A DNA stretch of 64,000 nt from DASRAU01 sp035638075 (lineage in GTDB: Bacteria > Acidobacteriota > Polarisedimenticolia > Gp22-AA2), in the NCBI GenBank assembly GCA_035638075.1, contig DASRAU010000036.1, forward strand, positions 124,001 to 188,000, in the 5' to 3' direction. Positions 37,568-46,071 of this stretch are shown one piece after another. A program made the position numbers and the translations under genes. Under the pieces are notes generated by a model, which worked only from the letters and a program-made list of their open reading frames with translations, ran no database searches and was not told where the DNA came from. Within the stretch, counting starts at the first letter, position 1. Each line of letters starts with the position of its first letter.

Positions 37568-38581
37568 TTACGGAGTCTTCTTGTCCCAGTTGCCGTCTTT
37601 GTCGGCGTCGACGGGACAACCGACGGGATCGACCTTGAGGTCGGACGGCGTATCGGGGCAGCGATCGATCTTGTCCCAGATGCCGTCGTGGTCCTGGTCT
37701 TCGACCGGGCAGCCGGTGCCGTCGACCTTGGCTTCCTTCGGCGTGTCGGCGCACTTGTCCACCATGTCGGCGACGCCGTCGCCGTCATGGTCGGCGGGGC
37801 AGCCCTGCGCATCCACCTTCCAGCCGGCGGGCGTCGCGGCGCACTTGTCGAGGCCGTCGTAGACGCGGTCGCCATCGCTGTCCTTGGGGCAGCCGTTCGC
37901 GTCGACGATGGCGCCTTTCGGCGTGCCCTGGCACTGGTCCAGCTTGTCGTTGACCTTGTCGCCGTCGGTGTCGGGCGGCGTGCCGCCGCCGAAGGTGAAC
38001 ATCAGGCCGCCGCCCCACTCGAAGTTCGTCTGGGTGTCGTCGATGCCGCCGCCCGGGTCGGTCATCACCCAGCGGGCGTCGGCGCGCAGGCCCCAGAACT
38101 TCGACTTGCCGAAGAACCAGCGGGCGCCGCCGCCATAGTTCCAGCCGAAGGCCGATTCCGAGACGTCGAGGTCGTCCGACTCGATCTTCTCCTTGCCCAG
38201 GCCGAGGGTGAGGAACCAGCGGAACTTCTTCCCGGCGCGGAAATTCCACAGACCGTTGGCGCGCAGGGCGCTCAGATCCACGCTCGGGGAGCCGGGGCCG
38301 CTTGCGTCGGTGGAGAGCCGCTGGTAGGTGCCCTCGACGCTCCACTTCGGGGTGAAGAAGTAGCCGCCGCGCAGACCCCAGAAGATCCCGTTGTCCGGAT
38401 CGATCGAGTCGTACGAGTCGGGGGACATGCTCCCCGTGAAGACGCCCACCTCGATGTCGCGGATGTCTCCGCCGTTGGCGAGAGCCGCCGACGGTGCGAG
38501 CGCGAGCAGCAGGGCGCCGACGAAAAGCAGCAACGCGCCGCGCAGCGAGAGGAACGACCGGGCCGGCTTCGCAGGGTTCAT
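37568..38581 (-). CDS. Outer-membrane beta-barrel with thrombospondin type-3-like repeats
   Basis: A 337-residue exported protein. The signal sequence ends near SAALANGG. An eight-strand-type barrel (about 38-205; GLRGGYFFTPKWSVEGTYQR, FGWNYGGGARWFFGK) follows. Then come four Ca-binding type-3 repeats (DTDGDKVNDKLDQC, DSDGDRVYDGLDKC, DHDGDGVADMVDKC, DQDHDGIWDKIDRC) and a half repeat. OmpA relatives of this layout usually end in a peptidoglycan-binding OmpA domain; this one stops after the repeats. ATG 38581 follows AGGAGG. It is 11 bp downstream of the DUF481 gene. Confidence 0.85.
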   Translation of the reverse strand: MNPAKPARSFLSLRGALLLFVGALLLALAPSAALANGGDIRDIEVGVFTGSMSPDSYDSIDPDNGIFWGLRGGYFFTPKWSVEGTYQRLSTDASGPGSPSVDLSALRANGLWNFRAGKKFRWFLTLGLGKEKIESDDLDVSESAFGWNYGGGARWFFGKSKFWGLRADARWVMTDPGGGIDDTQTNFEWGGGLMFTFGGGTPPDTDGDKVNDKLDQCQGTPKGAIVDANGCPKDSDGDRVYDGLDKCAATPAGWKVDAQGCPADHDGDGVADMVDKCADTPKEAKVDGTGCPVEDQDHDGIWDKIDRCPDTPSDLKVDPVGCPVDADKDGNWDKKTP

Positions 38582-38592
38582 GGGCCTTCCTC

Positions 38593-39489
38593 CTAGTACT
38601 TGATCACGAGGGCCGTGGTGAAGATCGAGTCGAGCGTGTCCGCCTCGACCGGGACCTGGTCGGGAACGATGCCGTCGCCGTTCACGTCCACCGGGACGCC
38701 GCCTTCGTCGGGATCCGCCGAGAAGGCGTCGGCCTGGATGAACGCCGGCTGGTGGTCGTACAACCACTGCAGGCTGACCTTGAGCGCCAGGTGGGTGCTC
38801 ATGTTGACGGCCACCCAGTTGGTCATGTTGACGCGCAGGTCCGAGGTGTCGTCGACGTTCTCGTCGACGATGGTGTCGTTGCCGTACGAGCCGCTCTCCG
38901 ACCACTTGTACAGGAAATTCGACGAGAGGCGCACCCCGAGGAACGTGTCGTCGAAGTCGGGCGCCTCGATGACGTCGTCCTCCTTGGTGTAGGTGGCCGC
39001 GTAATCGGTGCGCCACTTCTTCCTGTCGGTGTCGAACCAGATGTTGCCGACGCCGCCGAACGCCGTGTAGCGATTCTGGATGCCGGCGAAGGTGTTGCGG
39101 TCCCAGCCGGCGCCGGTGAACCAGAAGAAGTGAGCGGTGATGTTTTTGTCGTAGCGGCCGTTGAGGAAGTACGACTCGGCCGTCAGCTCCTTGTCGGTCT
39201 CGCCCAGCTTGAAGTCGGTGCCGTCGGGGGTCGCGAACGAGGCCACGGGCGCCGATTCGACCCGGACCGCGCCGAGCTTGGTCTCGAAGCGCGCGTTCTG
39301 CCAGTCGTAGGCGAGGGTGTTCTTCAGGCCCAGCGTGCTGCTCTCGCTGTTGCCGGAGGTCACGACGTAGCCCAGCTCGGCGTTGTCCTTCCACCCGAGC
39401 GTCTTCTCGGCCGGCTTGTCCTCGGCGAGCAGGGGCGTCGCGGCGGTCAGGGCGAGCAGCAGAGCGGCGAAGGTTCCTCGGACGGACAT
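38593..39489 (-). CDS. DUF481 outer-membrane protein
   Basis: A 298-residue protein with a cleavable signal sequence (TPLLAEDKPAEK) and a beta-barrel of the DUF481/YdiY type. It shows WKDNAELGYVVTSGNSESST near the start, then alternating strands (KNTLAYDWQNARFETKLG, FLNGRYDKNITAHFFWF, AATYTKED) and the terminal aromatic-type strand FTTALVIKY. The physiological role of the family is unclear; the E. coli relative is acid-inducible. Probably co-transcribed with the downstream barrel protein. Confidence 0.87.
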   Translation of the reverse strand: MSVRGTFAALLLALTAATPLLAEDKPAEKTLGWKDNAELGYVVTSGNSESSTLGLKNTLAYDWQNARFETKLGAVRVESAPVASFATPDGTDFKLGETDKELTAESYFLNGRYDKNITAHFFWFTGAGWDRNTFAGIQNRYTAFGGVGNIWFDTDRKKWRTDYAATYTKEDDVIEAPDFDDTFLGVRLSSNFLYKWSESGSYGNDTIVDENVDDTSDLRVNMTNWVAVNMSTHLALKVSLQWLYDHQPAFIQADAFSADPDEGGVPVDVNGDGIVPDQVPVEADTLDSIFTTALVIKY

Positions 39490-39521
39490 GCGGGTCTCCC
39501 GTGCGATCGACGGCGCGTGGA

Positions 39522-39944
39522 TCAGGCCTGCGGGCTGCCGCAGAACTTGCACTTCTTCGCCGCCTTGAGGATGGTCTCGCAGCACTGCGGACACTCCTTC
39601 GTCGGCGGAGCGGCCGGCGCCGGGGCCGGTTTCATGGCGATCCTGGTGATGATGAAGATGCAGAACGAGATGATGATGAAATCGATGATCGAGTTGATGA
39701 ACAGGCCGTAGTTGAGCGTCGGCGCCCCGGCCTTCTTCGCTTCTTCGATGGTGGCGTAGTGGTTGCTCGAGAGATTGATGAACAGGTTGCTGAAGTCGAC
39801 GTTGCCGAGCAGGAGACCGATCGGCGGCATCAGGATGTCGTTGACCAGCGACGAGACGACCTTGCCGATGGCGCCGCCGAGGATGACGCCGACCGCGAGC
39901 GCGAGCGCATTGGACTTGAGCAGGAATTCCTTGAACTCCTTCAT
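39522..39944 (-). CDS. mscL: Large-conductance mechanosensitive channel with C-terminal zinc ribbon
   Basis: A 140-residue MscL. The N-terminal helix MKEFKEFLLKSNALALAVGVILGGAIGKVVSSLVNDI and the second membrane helix (LNYGLFINSIIDFIIISFCIFIITR) are canonical. The usual cytoplasmic helical bundle is replaced after an Ala/Pro linker by CPQCCETILKAAKKCKFCG, a zinc-ribbon-like CxxC...CxxC. The channel releases solutes on hypo-osmotic shock; the ribbon is an unusual tail. ATG 39944 has GGGGGA upstream. Divergent from the GT-C gene. Confidence 0.93.
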   Translation of the reverse strand: MKEFKEFLLKSNALALAVGVILGGAIGKVVSSLVNDILMPPIGLLLGNVDFSNLFINLSSNHYATIEEAKKAGAPTLNYGLFINSIIDFIIISFCIFIITRIAMKPAPAPAAPPTKECPQCCETILKAAKKCKFCGSPQA

Positions 39945-40047
39945 CCAATCCCCCTTGTCCTGGCCGGCGGCTCCGTCGCCGCGGATGTGCCTCTGCGGAT
40001 AGGCGTGAGGCGGCGGAGGATAGCACAAGGGCGTTACACTCGGACCG

Positions 40048-42024
40048 ATGCCGCGGCGCGTCTCGATCGGGCTGTTCCTCGGGGCTTTCGCCGTCCGCAT
40101 GGCGTACATCGCCGGCATCCGTCAGCTGGTGTGGTTCCCCGTGCCGCTGGTGGACGGCGCCAACTATTTCGGGCTGGCGCGGACGGTCGCCGCGGGGCAT
40201 CTCTTCGGCGGAAGCGAGGCGTTCTGGCAGCCGCCGCTCTACCCGTACTTCCTGGCCGCTCTCTTCCGCGTCGTCGGCGAGCGGATGCTGCCGATCGTCA
40301 CGGTGCAGGCGGCCGTCGGGGCCTTCACCTGCGTGCTCACGGCCTGGCTCGGCGCACGACTGTGGGGGAGCCGCGCCGGTACGGTGGCGGGCGTGCTCGC
40401 GGCGCTCTACGGTCCGCTCGTCCATTTCGACGCCCAGCCGCTCGTGCCGGTCGTGCACGTCTTCCTGGTCACCGCAGGCCTCCTGGCTCTCGTGCGCGCC
40501 GCTGGAATCGACGCGTCTGATACGTCCCACACGGCCGGTGGCGCGACGCGCGCCTTCGCCCTGGCGGGGCTGCTCTGGGGGCTGGCGGCGATCGCGACGC
40601 CCAACATTCTTCTCTGCGCCCCGGCGGCCATCCTCTGGATTGCGTGGACCGGGCGCGCCGCCGGCGGGGGAGGCGGCCGCGTTCGAGCCGGCGCCCTGCG
40701 CCCGGCTGCTTTCTGGGTGGCCGGGCTGGCGCTGCCGGTGCTGCTCGTCGGCGCGCGCAACCTGCTCGTCGCGGGAGAGCCGGTGCTCGTCTCGAGCAAT
40801 GGGGGCATCAATCTCTACATCGGCAACAACCCCGACTACGACCGGACGGTGCGCATCCGTCCGGGAGGCGAGTTCGAGCGCCTGGCGCAGGAGCCGGAGA
40901 ACCTCGGAGTCCTCGGCGAGGCCGCGCGCTCGAGCTGGTTCGCGGCGCGGGCGAGGGCCTTCTGGACCGAGTACCCCGGTCCGGCGGCGCGGCTCTTCCT
41001 GAGGAAGGGGCGCGACCTGGTCGCGGGCCGCGAGATCCCGCGCAACGAGAACCTGTACGAGTACCGCGCGTCCTCGCCGATCCTGGCGGCGCTCGTCTGG
41101 AGGGCCGGCGTGTCGTTCCCCTTCGGCGTCATAGCACCGCTGGCGCTCGCCGGCGCCTGCCTGGGCCTGTCCCGCCGCGGCCCGCCGGCCTCGCGCGCCG
41201 GTGCGATCCTCCTCGCGCTCACGGCGTTGTCGTACGCCGTCTCGGTACTCATCTTCTTTCCGACCGATCGCTACCGGCTGCCGCTCGTGCCGATCGCCGT
41301 CCTGTTCGCCGGGCGGCTGCTCGCCGAGGTCAGCGCGCTCCGGCGGCCCGTCGTCGCGGCGGCCCTCGCGGGCGGCCTGGTGTTCTTCAACCTGGATGCT
41401 GCGACGGCGACGGAGTCGTATTCCGAGGAGACCGCGCTGAACCGCGCCTACGCCCTGCGTGCCCTCGGCCGCGGCAACGAGGCGAAGGCCGAGTACGAGC
41501 GCGCCTTCGCCCTCAATCCGCGGCGGCTCGACGCGCCGAACTCCCTCGCGGTGCTCGCCGCCGAGCGGGGCGACTGGGAGGAGGCGGTGACCCGCTATCG
41601 CCAGGCCCTGGAGATCGACCCGGGGTTCGTGGACCTGCGCCGCAGCCTCGGCGAGGCCCTGCTGGCGCTCGGCCGCAAGGACGAAGCCCGCAGCGAATGG
41701 ATGACCGCCACGGGCCTCGCGCCGGCCGCGGGGCTCGCGCTGGCCGATCTCGCGCTTCTCGACCTGCAGGAAGGCGCCCTGCAGCCCGCCGAGGATCGTG
41801 CGCTCTCGGCCGTGCGCGTCCGCCCCGACCTCGGCGAAACGCACATGGCGCTGGCCCTGGTGTCGCGGGCTCTGCGGCGCCGTGACCGGGCGCTCGCGTC
41901 GTTCGAGGCGGCGGCGCGGCTCTTCCCCGAAGGCTCGACCGGCCGGGCCCGCGCCCGGGAATGGCTCGACCGCATGCGTCGCCGCGGCGGCGGCGAGCCC
42001 GCCGCACCCGCCGCCGGCCCGTGA
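40048..42024 (+). CDS. GT-C-type membrane protein with C-terminal TPR repeats
   Basis: A 658-residue protein. Residues 1-440 are polytopic and look like a lipid-phosphosugar-dependent GT-C glycosyltransferase: the early acidic loop PVPLVDGANYFGLA, then FWQPPLYPYFLAALFRVVGE, and the later NGGINLYIGNNPDYD loop. Residues 455-645 are TPRs (NRAYALRALGRGNEAKAEYERAFALNP). Such proteins add sugars to lipids, proteins or glycans at the periplasmic face; neither donor nor acceptor is evident. Divergent from mscL. The next gene starts 28 bp downstream. Confidence 0.78.
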   Translation: MPRRVSIGLFLGAFAVRMAYIAGIRQLVWFPVPLVDGANYFGLARTVAAGHLFGGSEAFWQPPLYPYFLAALFRVVGERMLPIVTVQAAVGAFTCVLTAWLGARLWGSRAGTVAGVLAALYGPLVHFDAQPLVPVVHVFLVTAGLLALVRAAGIDASDTSHTAGGATRAFALAGLLWGLAAIATPNILLCAPAAILWIAWTGRAAGGGGGRVRAGALRPAAFWVAGLALPVLLVGARNLLVAGEPVLVSSNGGINLYIGNNPDYDRTVRIRPGGEFERLAQEPENLGVLGEAARSSWFAARARAFWTEYPGPAARLFLRKGRDLVAGREIPRNENLYEYRASSPILAALVWRAGVSFPFGVIAPLALAGACLGLSRRGPPASRAGAILLALTALSYAVSVLIFFPTDRYRLPLVPIAVLFAGRLLAEVSALRRPVVAAALAGGLVFFNLDAATATESYSEETALNRAYALRALGRGNEAKAEYERAFALNPRRLDAPNSLAVLAAERGDWEEAVTRYRQALEIDPGFVDLRRSLGEALLALGRKDEARSEWMTATGLAPAAGLALADLALLDLQEGALQPAEDRALSAVRVRPDLGETHMALALVSRALRRRDRALASFEAAARLFPEGSTGRARAREWLDRMRRRGGGEPAAPAAGP

Positions 42025-42052
42025 GACAATCCCGCCACACGGAGGACGTCGC

Positions 42053-42667
42053 ATGAACGCAGTCGCCCGCCCGAGACACGAGGCGAGATTCCTTCCGGTG
42101 GCCGCGGGGCTGCTTTTCGCCCTGCTGCCCGCCGCCGGACTGGTCCTCGCCGCCGGCACGGCGCAGACCTCCGTCGACTTCGACGGCAGCACCGACTTCA
42201 GCCGTTACAAGACCTACGCCTGGGGGCAGAACACCTCGTCCGGCAACACGGTCGCCGACGAGCACATCGTGAGCTGGATCGAGGCGCAGCTCACCGCGGC
42301 CGGCTGGAGCAAGGTGGCGCCCGGCGAGGCGCAGGTCGTCATCGCGGAGCACGCCACGGTGAAAAACGACACCTCCGTCGACACGTTCTACACCGGGTGG
42401 GGAACCGGCTGGGGCTGGACCGGCTTCGGTCCGGGCGCCGGCACCGCCACCACCGTCTCGCAGACGCTGCGGAGTGGGACGCTGGTCGTCGACATGTTCG
42501 ACGCTGCGACGAAGAAGCTCATCTGGCGCGGCACCGCCCAGGGCGCCCTCTCCACCAAGCCCGAGGAGAACTACCCCAAGGTCGAAAAGATCATCGGCCG
42601 CCTGTTCAAGAAATTCCCGCCCACCCCCGCCGCAACGACCACCGCCCCGCCCGCCGACAAACCCTAG
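42053..42667 (+). CDS. DUF4136-like exported protein
   Basis: A 204-residue exported protein. A signal sequence (about 14-36) lacks a lipobox Cys. The mature part starts VDFDGSTDFSRYKTYAWGQ, typical of DUF4136, with LRSGTLVVDMFDAATKKLIWRGTA and PKVEKIIGRLFKKFPP later; a Pro/Ala/Thr tail ends it. Function unknown, probably periplasmic. ATG 42053 has GGAGGA upstream. It precedes the actC operon by 73 bp, with a promoter candidate between. Confidence 0.83.
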   Translation: MNAVARPRHEARFLPVAAGLLFALLPAAGLVLAAGTAQTSVDFDGSTDFSRYKTYAWGQNTSSGNTVADEHIVSWIEAQLTAAGWSKVAPGEAQVVIAEHATVKNDTSVDTFYTGWGTGWGWTGFGPGAGTATTVSQTLRSGTLVVDMFDAATKKLIWRGTAQGALSTKPEENYPKVEKIIGRLFKKFPPTPAATTTAPPADKP

Positions 42668-42686
42668 GAGGATGGCCTCCGCGCCC

Positions 42687-42716
42687 TTGACCGAAACGCG
42701 CCGCGGATGATAGATA
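42687..42716 (+). promoter_or_regulatory. Candidate sigma-70 promoter of the actC operon
   Basis: TTGACC (42687-42692), 18-nt spacer, TAGATA (42711-42716). The -35 has 5 of 6 matches, the -10 only 3. Predicted start near 42723, about 18 nt before the TTG start. Confidence 0.4.
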
Positions 42717-42740
42717 CCGCCGTCTTTCTCGAGGACATCC

Positions 42741-44171
42741 TTGCCTCCTGAAGCAGAAGCAGCCGTCCTGGACAACCCTGTCGATCGACGTCCGGAGCTC
42801 ATCCTCCGGTCGCCCACGTTCAAGGCGATCACCGACGCCGTCGTCGATCCGATCGAAAAGCCGACGCCGCTCGGCTGGTGGTTCTTCTTCCTGCCGGCGG
42901 TCGCGCTCCTGGGGCTCCTCGGCGTCGCGGTGTCGTGGCTCTTCTGGGAAGGGATCGGCATCTGGGGTCTCAACGTCCCGGTCGGCTGGGCGTGGGACAT
43001 CACCAACTTCGTCTTCTGGGTCGGGATCGGGCACGCCGGGACCCTGATTTCCGCCATCCTCTATCTCTTGCGGCAGCGGTGGCGCACCTCGATCAACCGG
43101 GCCGCCGAGGCGATGACCATCTTCGCGGTCATGTGCGCCCTGCTGTTCCCGGGCATCCACGTCGGCCGCGTCTGGGTGGCGTACTGGATGTTCCCGCTGC
43201 CGAACCAGATGGGGACCTGGCCGAACTTCCGCAGCCCGCTCCTGTGGGACGTCTTCGCGGTGAGCGTCTACGGAACGGTGTCGGCCCTGTTCTGGTACGT
43301 CGGGCTCATCCCGGACCTGGCGACCATGCGCGACCGGGCGAAGACGAAGATCCGCCGCATCGCCTACGGCATCTTCGCCCTCGGCTGGCGCGGCTCGAAC
43401 CGCCACTGGTCGAACTACGAGTCGGCCTACCTGCTCCTCGCCGCCATGTCGACGCCGCTGGTGCTGTCGGTGCACTCCATCGTGTCGATGGACTTCGCCG
43501 TCTCGCAGCTGCCGGGCTGGCACACGACGATCTTCCCGCCGTACTTCGTCGCCGGGGCGATTTTCTCCGGCTTCGCGATGGTCATCACGCTGATGGTCAT
43601 CTGCCGCACGGCGTTCAAGCTCGAGCACATCATCACCATCCGGCACTTCGACTACATGGCGAAGGTGATCCTGCTCACCGGGTCGATGGTCGGCTACGCG
43701 TACGGCATGGAGTTCTTCACCGCCTGGTACAGCGGCAACCCGTACGAGATGTTCACCTTCACCAACCGCGCGCTCGGCCCGTACGCCTGGGCCTACTGGA
43801 CGATGATCTCCTGCAACGTCCTGTTCCCGCAGGTCTTCTGGTTCAAGCGTGCGCGCACCAGCATCCCGATCCTGTTCCTCCTGTCGATTCTCGTGAACAT
43901 CGGCATGTGGTTCGAGCGCTTCGTCATCATCGTCACGTCGCTGCACCGCGGCTTCCTGCCGTCGTCGTGGGGCTACTTCCGGCCGACGATCTGGGACGTC
44001 TCGTGCCTGCTCGGATCCTTCGGGCTGTTTTTCACGATGTTCTGCCTGTTCGTGCGCTTCGTCCCGATGGTCGCGACCGCGGAAGTGAAGACGGTGCTGC
44101 CGCAGGCCGACCCGCACTACCAGCCGGGCCGCGGGCACGCCTTCGGCGCCGGGCACACGGAGACGGTCTGA
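42741..44171 (+). CDS. actC: Alternative complex III subunit ActC (NrfD-like)
   Basis: A 476-residue inner-membrane protein with ten helices of the NrfD/PsrC family. It contains GWWFFFLPAVALLGLL, VGIGHAGTLISAILYLLRQRWRTSINR and FPGIHVGRVW, typical of ActC in quinol:electron-acceptor oxidoreductase. It should carry a quinol site and pass electrons to the FeS/haem subunits. Those subunits (ActA pentahaem, ActB) are not encoded next to it. The start is TTG with GAGG upstream. Its stop overlaps the actD start (TGATG). Confidence 0.9.
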   Translation: MPPEAEAAVLDNPVDRRPELILRSPTFKAITDAVVDPIEKPTPLGWWFFFLPAVALLGLLGVAVSWLFWEGIGIWGLNVPVGWAWDITNFVFWVGIGHAGTLISAILYLLRQRWRTSINRAAEAMTIFAVMCALLFPGIHVGRVWVAYWMFPLPNQMGTWPNFRSPLLWDVFAVSVYGTVSALFWYVGLIPDLATMRDRAKTKIRRIAYGIFALGWRGSNRHWSNYESAYLLLAAMSTPLVLSVHSIVSMDFAVSQLPGWHTTIFPPYFVAGAIFSGFAMVITLMVICRTAFKLEHIITIRHFDYMAKVILLTGSMVGYAYGMEFFTAWYSGNPYEMFTFTNRALGPYAWAYWTMISCNVLFPQVFWFKRARTSIPILFLLSILVNIGMWFERFVIIVTSLHRGFLPSSWGYFRPTIWDVSCLLGSFGLFFTMFCLFVRFVPMVATAEVKTVLPQADPHYQPGRGHAFGAGHTETV

Positions 44172-44737
44172 TGCCGCAGCTGCCGATGGTCGCGAGCCTG
44201 CCTCCGGGCCCGTACTACGGGGCGCTGGCCGAGTTCGCCACGCCCGCCGACCTGTACCACGCGTGCGAGCAGGTGCGCGACGCCGGCTACAGGCGCTGGG
44301 ACGCGCACACGCCCTTCCCGGTCCACGGCCTCGACCGTGCCATGGGGATGCGCCGCTCGCCCATGCCCTTCATCGTCCTCGGAATGGCGCTCCTCGGCGC
44401 CGCGGCGGGCTTCGGCCTGCAGTACTGGGTGCACAGCGTCGAGTACCCGCTGACCATTTCCGGCAAGCCTTACTTCGCGTGGCCGGCCTACGTGCCCATC
44501 ACCTTCGAGCTGGGGATCCTGTTCGGCTCGCTCGGGGCGGTGTTCGGTATGCTCGGGCTCAACCAGCTGCCGATGCACTGGCACCCGCTGTTCTCCTCGG
44601 CGCCCTTCGAGAAGGCGAGCGACGACACCTTCTTCATCTCCATCGAGTCGTGGGACCCGAAGTTCGAGCCGGAGAAGACGAGACAGTTCCTGCAGGGACT
44701 CGGGGCGCGCCGCGTCGAGCTGGTGGCGTCCGAATGA
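44171..44737 (+). CDS. actD: Alternative complex III subunit ActD (DUF3341)
   Basis: A 188-residue protein. The soluble N-terminus YGALAEFATPADLYHACEQVRDAGYRRWD is the DUF3341 signature. Two membrane helices follow (about 65-85 and 108-130), and a C-terminal soluble end contains LFSSAPFEKASDDTFFISIES. ActD anchors the complex and has no cofactor. It overlaps actC by 1 bp and actF by 4 bp. Confidence 0.92.
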   Translation: MPQLPMVASLPPGPYYGALAEFATPADLYHACEQVRDAGYRRWDAHTPFPVHGLDRAMGMRRSPMPFIVLGMALLGAAAGFGLQYWVHSVEYPLTISGKPYFAWPAYVPITFELGILFGSLGAVFGMLGLNQLPMHWHPLFSSAPFEKASDDTFFISIESWDPKFEPEKTRQFLQGLGARRVELVASE

Positions 44738-45942
44738 CGAGCCATGCGCCGTCCGCCGCCATCCGCCCCGAGCAGGTCGCCCTGCCCGCGGGCAGCCTGC
44801 TGGCGCGCCTGCCGGTCCTCGGCGCCGGCCTGTTCGGCCTCGGCCTGGTGCTTTCGGTCGTGTTCCGCTCGTCGAACCCGCGCGGCTTCGCCTTCGCCTG
44901 GCTCAACGCCTACCTCTTCTGCCTGACGCTCGCGCTCGGAGGGCTGTTCTTCCTCCTGATCCAGCGCGCCACCCAGGCCGGCTGGAGCATCGCGGTGCGG
45001 CGCCCGGTCGAGGCGGTCGTGGGCACGCTGCCGCTGTTCTTCCTGCTGTTCATTCCTGTCTGGCTCAGCATGGGCGATCTCTATCCCTGGTCCCTGCCCG
45101 CGGCGGCGCACGACCCGCTCCTGAAGTGGAAGGCGCCGTACCTCAACACCTCGTTCTTCACGGTGCGCGCCATCATCTACTTCGTGCTCTGGAGCGCGCT
45201 CGCCCTCTACTACACGCGCGCCTCGGCCTCGCAGGATCGGGGCGCCGGGAACGGCCCGACCGTGGCGATGCGGCGGTTCGCGCCGCCGGCCATCCTGCTC
45301 CTGGCGCTCACCCAGACCTTCGCCGCCATCGACTGGGCGATGTCGCTCAGCCCGAAGTGGTACTCGACCATGTGGGGCGTCTACTTCTTCGCCGGCGCGT
45401 TCGTCGGCTTCTTCGGCCTGCTGCTGCTCCTGGTGATCCCGCTCCAGCGCGGGGCGCTGCACGGCATCGTCACCATCGAGCACGTGCACGACACCGGCAA
45501 GCACCTCTTCGCCTTCACCTGCTTCTGGGCCTACATCGCCTTCTGCCAGTTCTTCCTCATCTGGTACGGCAACATCCCGGAGGAGACCGCGTACTACCAG
45601 GTCCGCATCCACGGCGGCTGGAAGACGATCTCGGCGGTCCTCGCGATCGGGCACTTCATCATCCCGTTCTTCTACCTGATGGGGCGGACGGTGAAGCGCA
45701 AGCCGGCCCTCCTGGCGATCGGCGCGGCGTGGATTCTCCTCATGCACCTGCTCGACATCGCCTGGATCGTGCTGCCGGTGAGCCACCCCGAGGGGCTGAG
45801 CATCGGCGCCGTGGAGATCGCCTGCTACCTCGCGGTCGGAGGAGCGTTCCTCGCGGGCATCGGCTGGAACCTCAAGCGCCAGGCGCTGGTGCCGACCGGC
45901 GATCCGCGGCTGCGCGAGTCGCTGGCCTTCGAGGTCTCGTAA
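44734..45942 (+). CDS. actF: Alternative complex III subunit ActF
   Basis: A 402-residue polytopic protein with about ten helices. It has ALGGLFFLLIQRATQAGWSIAVRRP, AAIDWAMSLSPKWYSTMWGVYFFAG and HDTGKHLFAFTCFWAYIAFCQFFLIWYGNIPEET, the characteristic ActF/quinol:cytochrome c oxidoreductase membrane subunit blocks. The monohaem ActE gene that often lies between actD and actF is absent; actF instead overlaps actD directly (ATGA). ActC, ActD and ActF alone would form the membrane part without haem c. Confidence 0.9.
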   Translation: MTSHAPSAAIRPEQVALPAGSLLARLPVLGAGLFGLGLVLSVVFRSSNPRGFAFAWLNAYLFCLTLALGGLFFLLIQRATQAGWSIAVRRPVEAVVGTLPLFFLLFIPVWLSMGDLYPWSLPAAAHDPLLKWKAPYLNTSFFTVRAIIYFVLWSALALYYTRASASQDRGAGNGPTVAMRRFAPPAILLLALTQTFAAIDWAMSLSPKWYSTMWGVYFFAGAFVGFFGLLLLLVIPLQRGALHGIVTIEHVHDTGKHLFAFTCFWAYIAFCQFFLIWYGNIPEETAYYQVRIHGGWKTISAVLAIGHFIIPFFYLMGRTVKRKPALLAIGAAWILLMHLLDIAWIVLPVSHPEGLSIGAVEIACYLAVGGAFLAGIGWNLKRQALVPTGDPRLRESLAFEVS

Positions 45943-45956
45943 AGCGTTGATTCGGC

Positions 45957-45972
45957 GGCGGCTGGGGCCGCC
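45957..45972 (+). terminator. Short hairpin after actF
   Basis: GGCGGC/GCCGCC 6-bp arms with a 4-nt loop, 15 bp after the actF stop and before a promoter candidate. A weak terminator or attenuator; no T-tract. Confidence 0.35.
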
Positions 45973-45994
45973 CCGGACCCCCGGGTGGACGGCC

Positions 45995-46023
45995 TTTACC
46001 GCGACCGCCGCAACGTGTAAAGT
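45995..46023 (+). promoter_or_regulatory. Candidate sigma-70 promoter of the cupredoxin-oxidase operon
   Basis: TTTACC (45995-46000), exactly 17 nt, TAAAGT (46018-46023); 4 of 6 matches each. About 48 bp before the ATG at 46072, which has AGGAG and AAGGGAG upstream. Confidence 0.45.
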
Positions 46024-46071
46024 TTCGGCTCTCCAACAAGAGAAAGAACAGGAGAAAGGGAGAAATCATCC

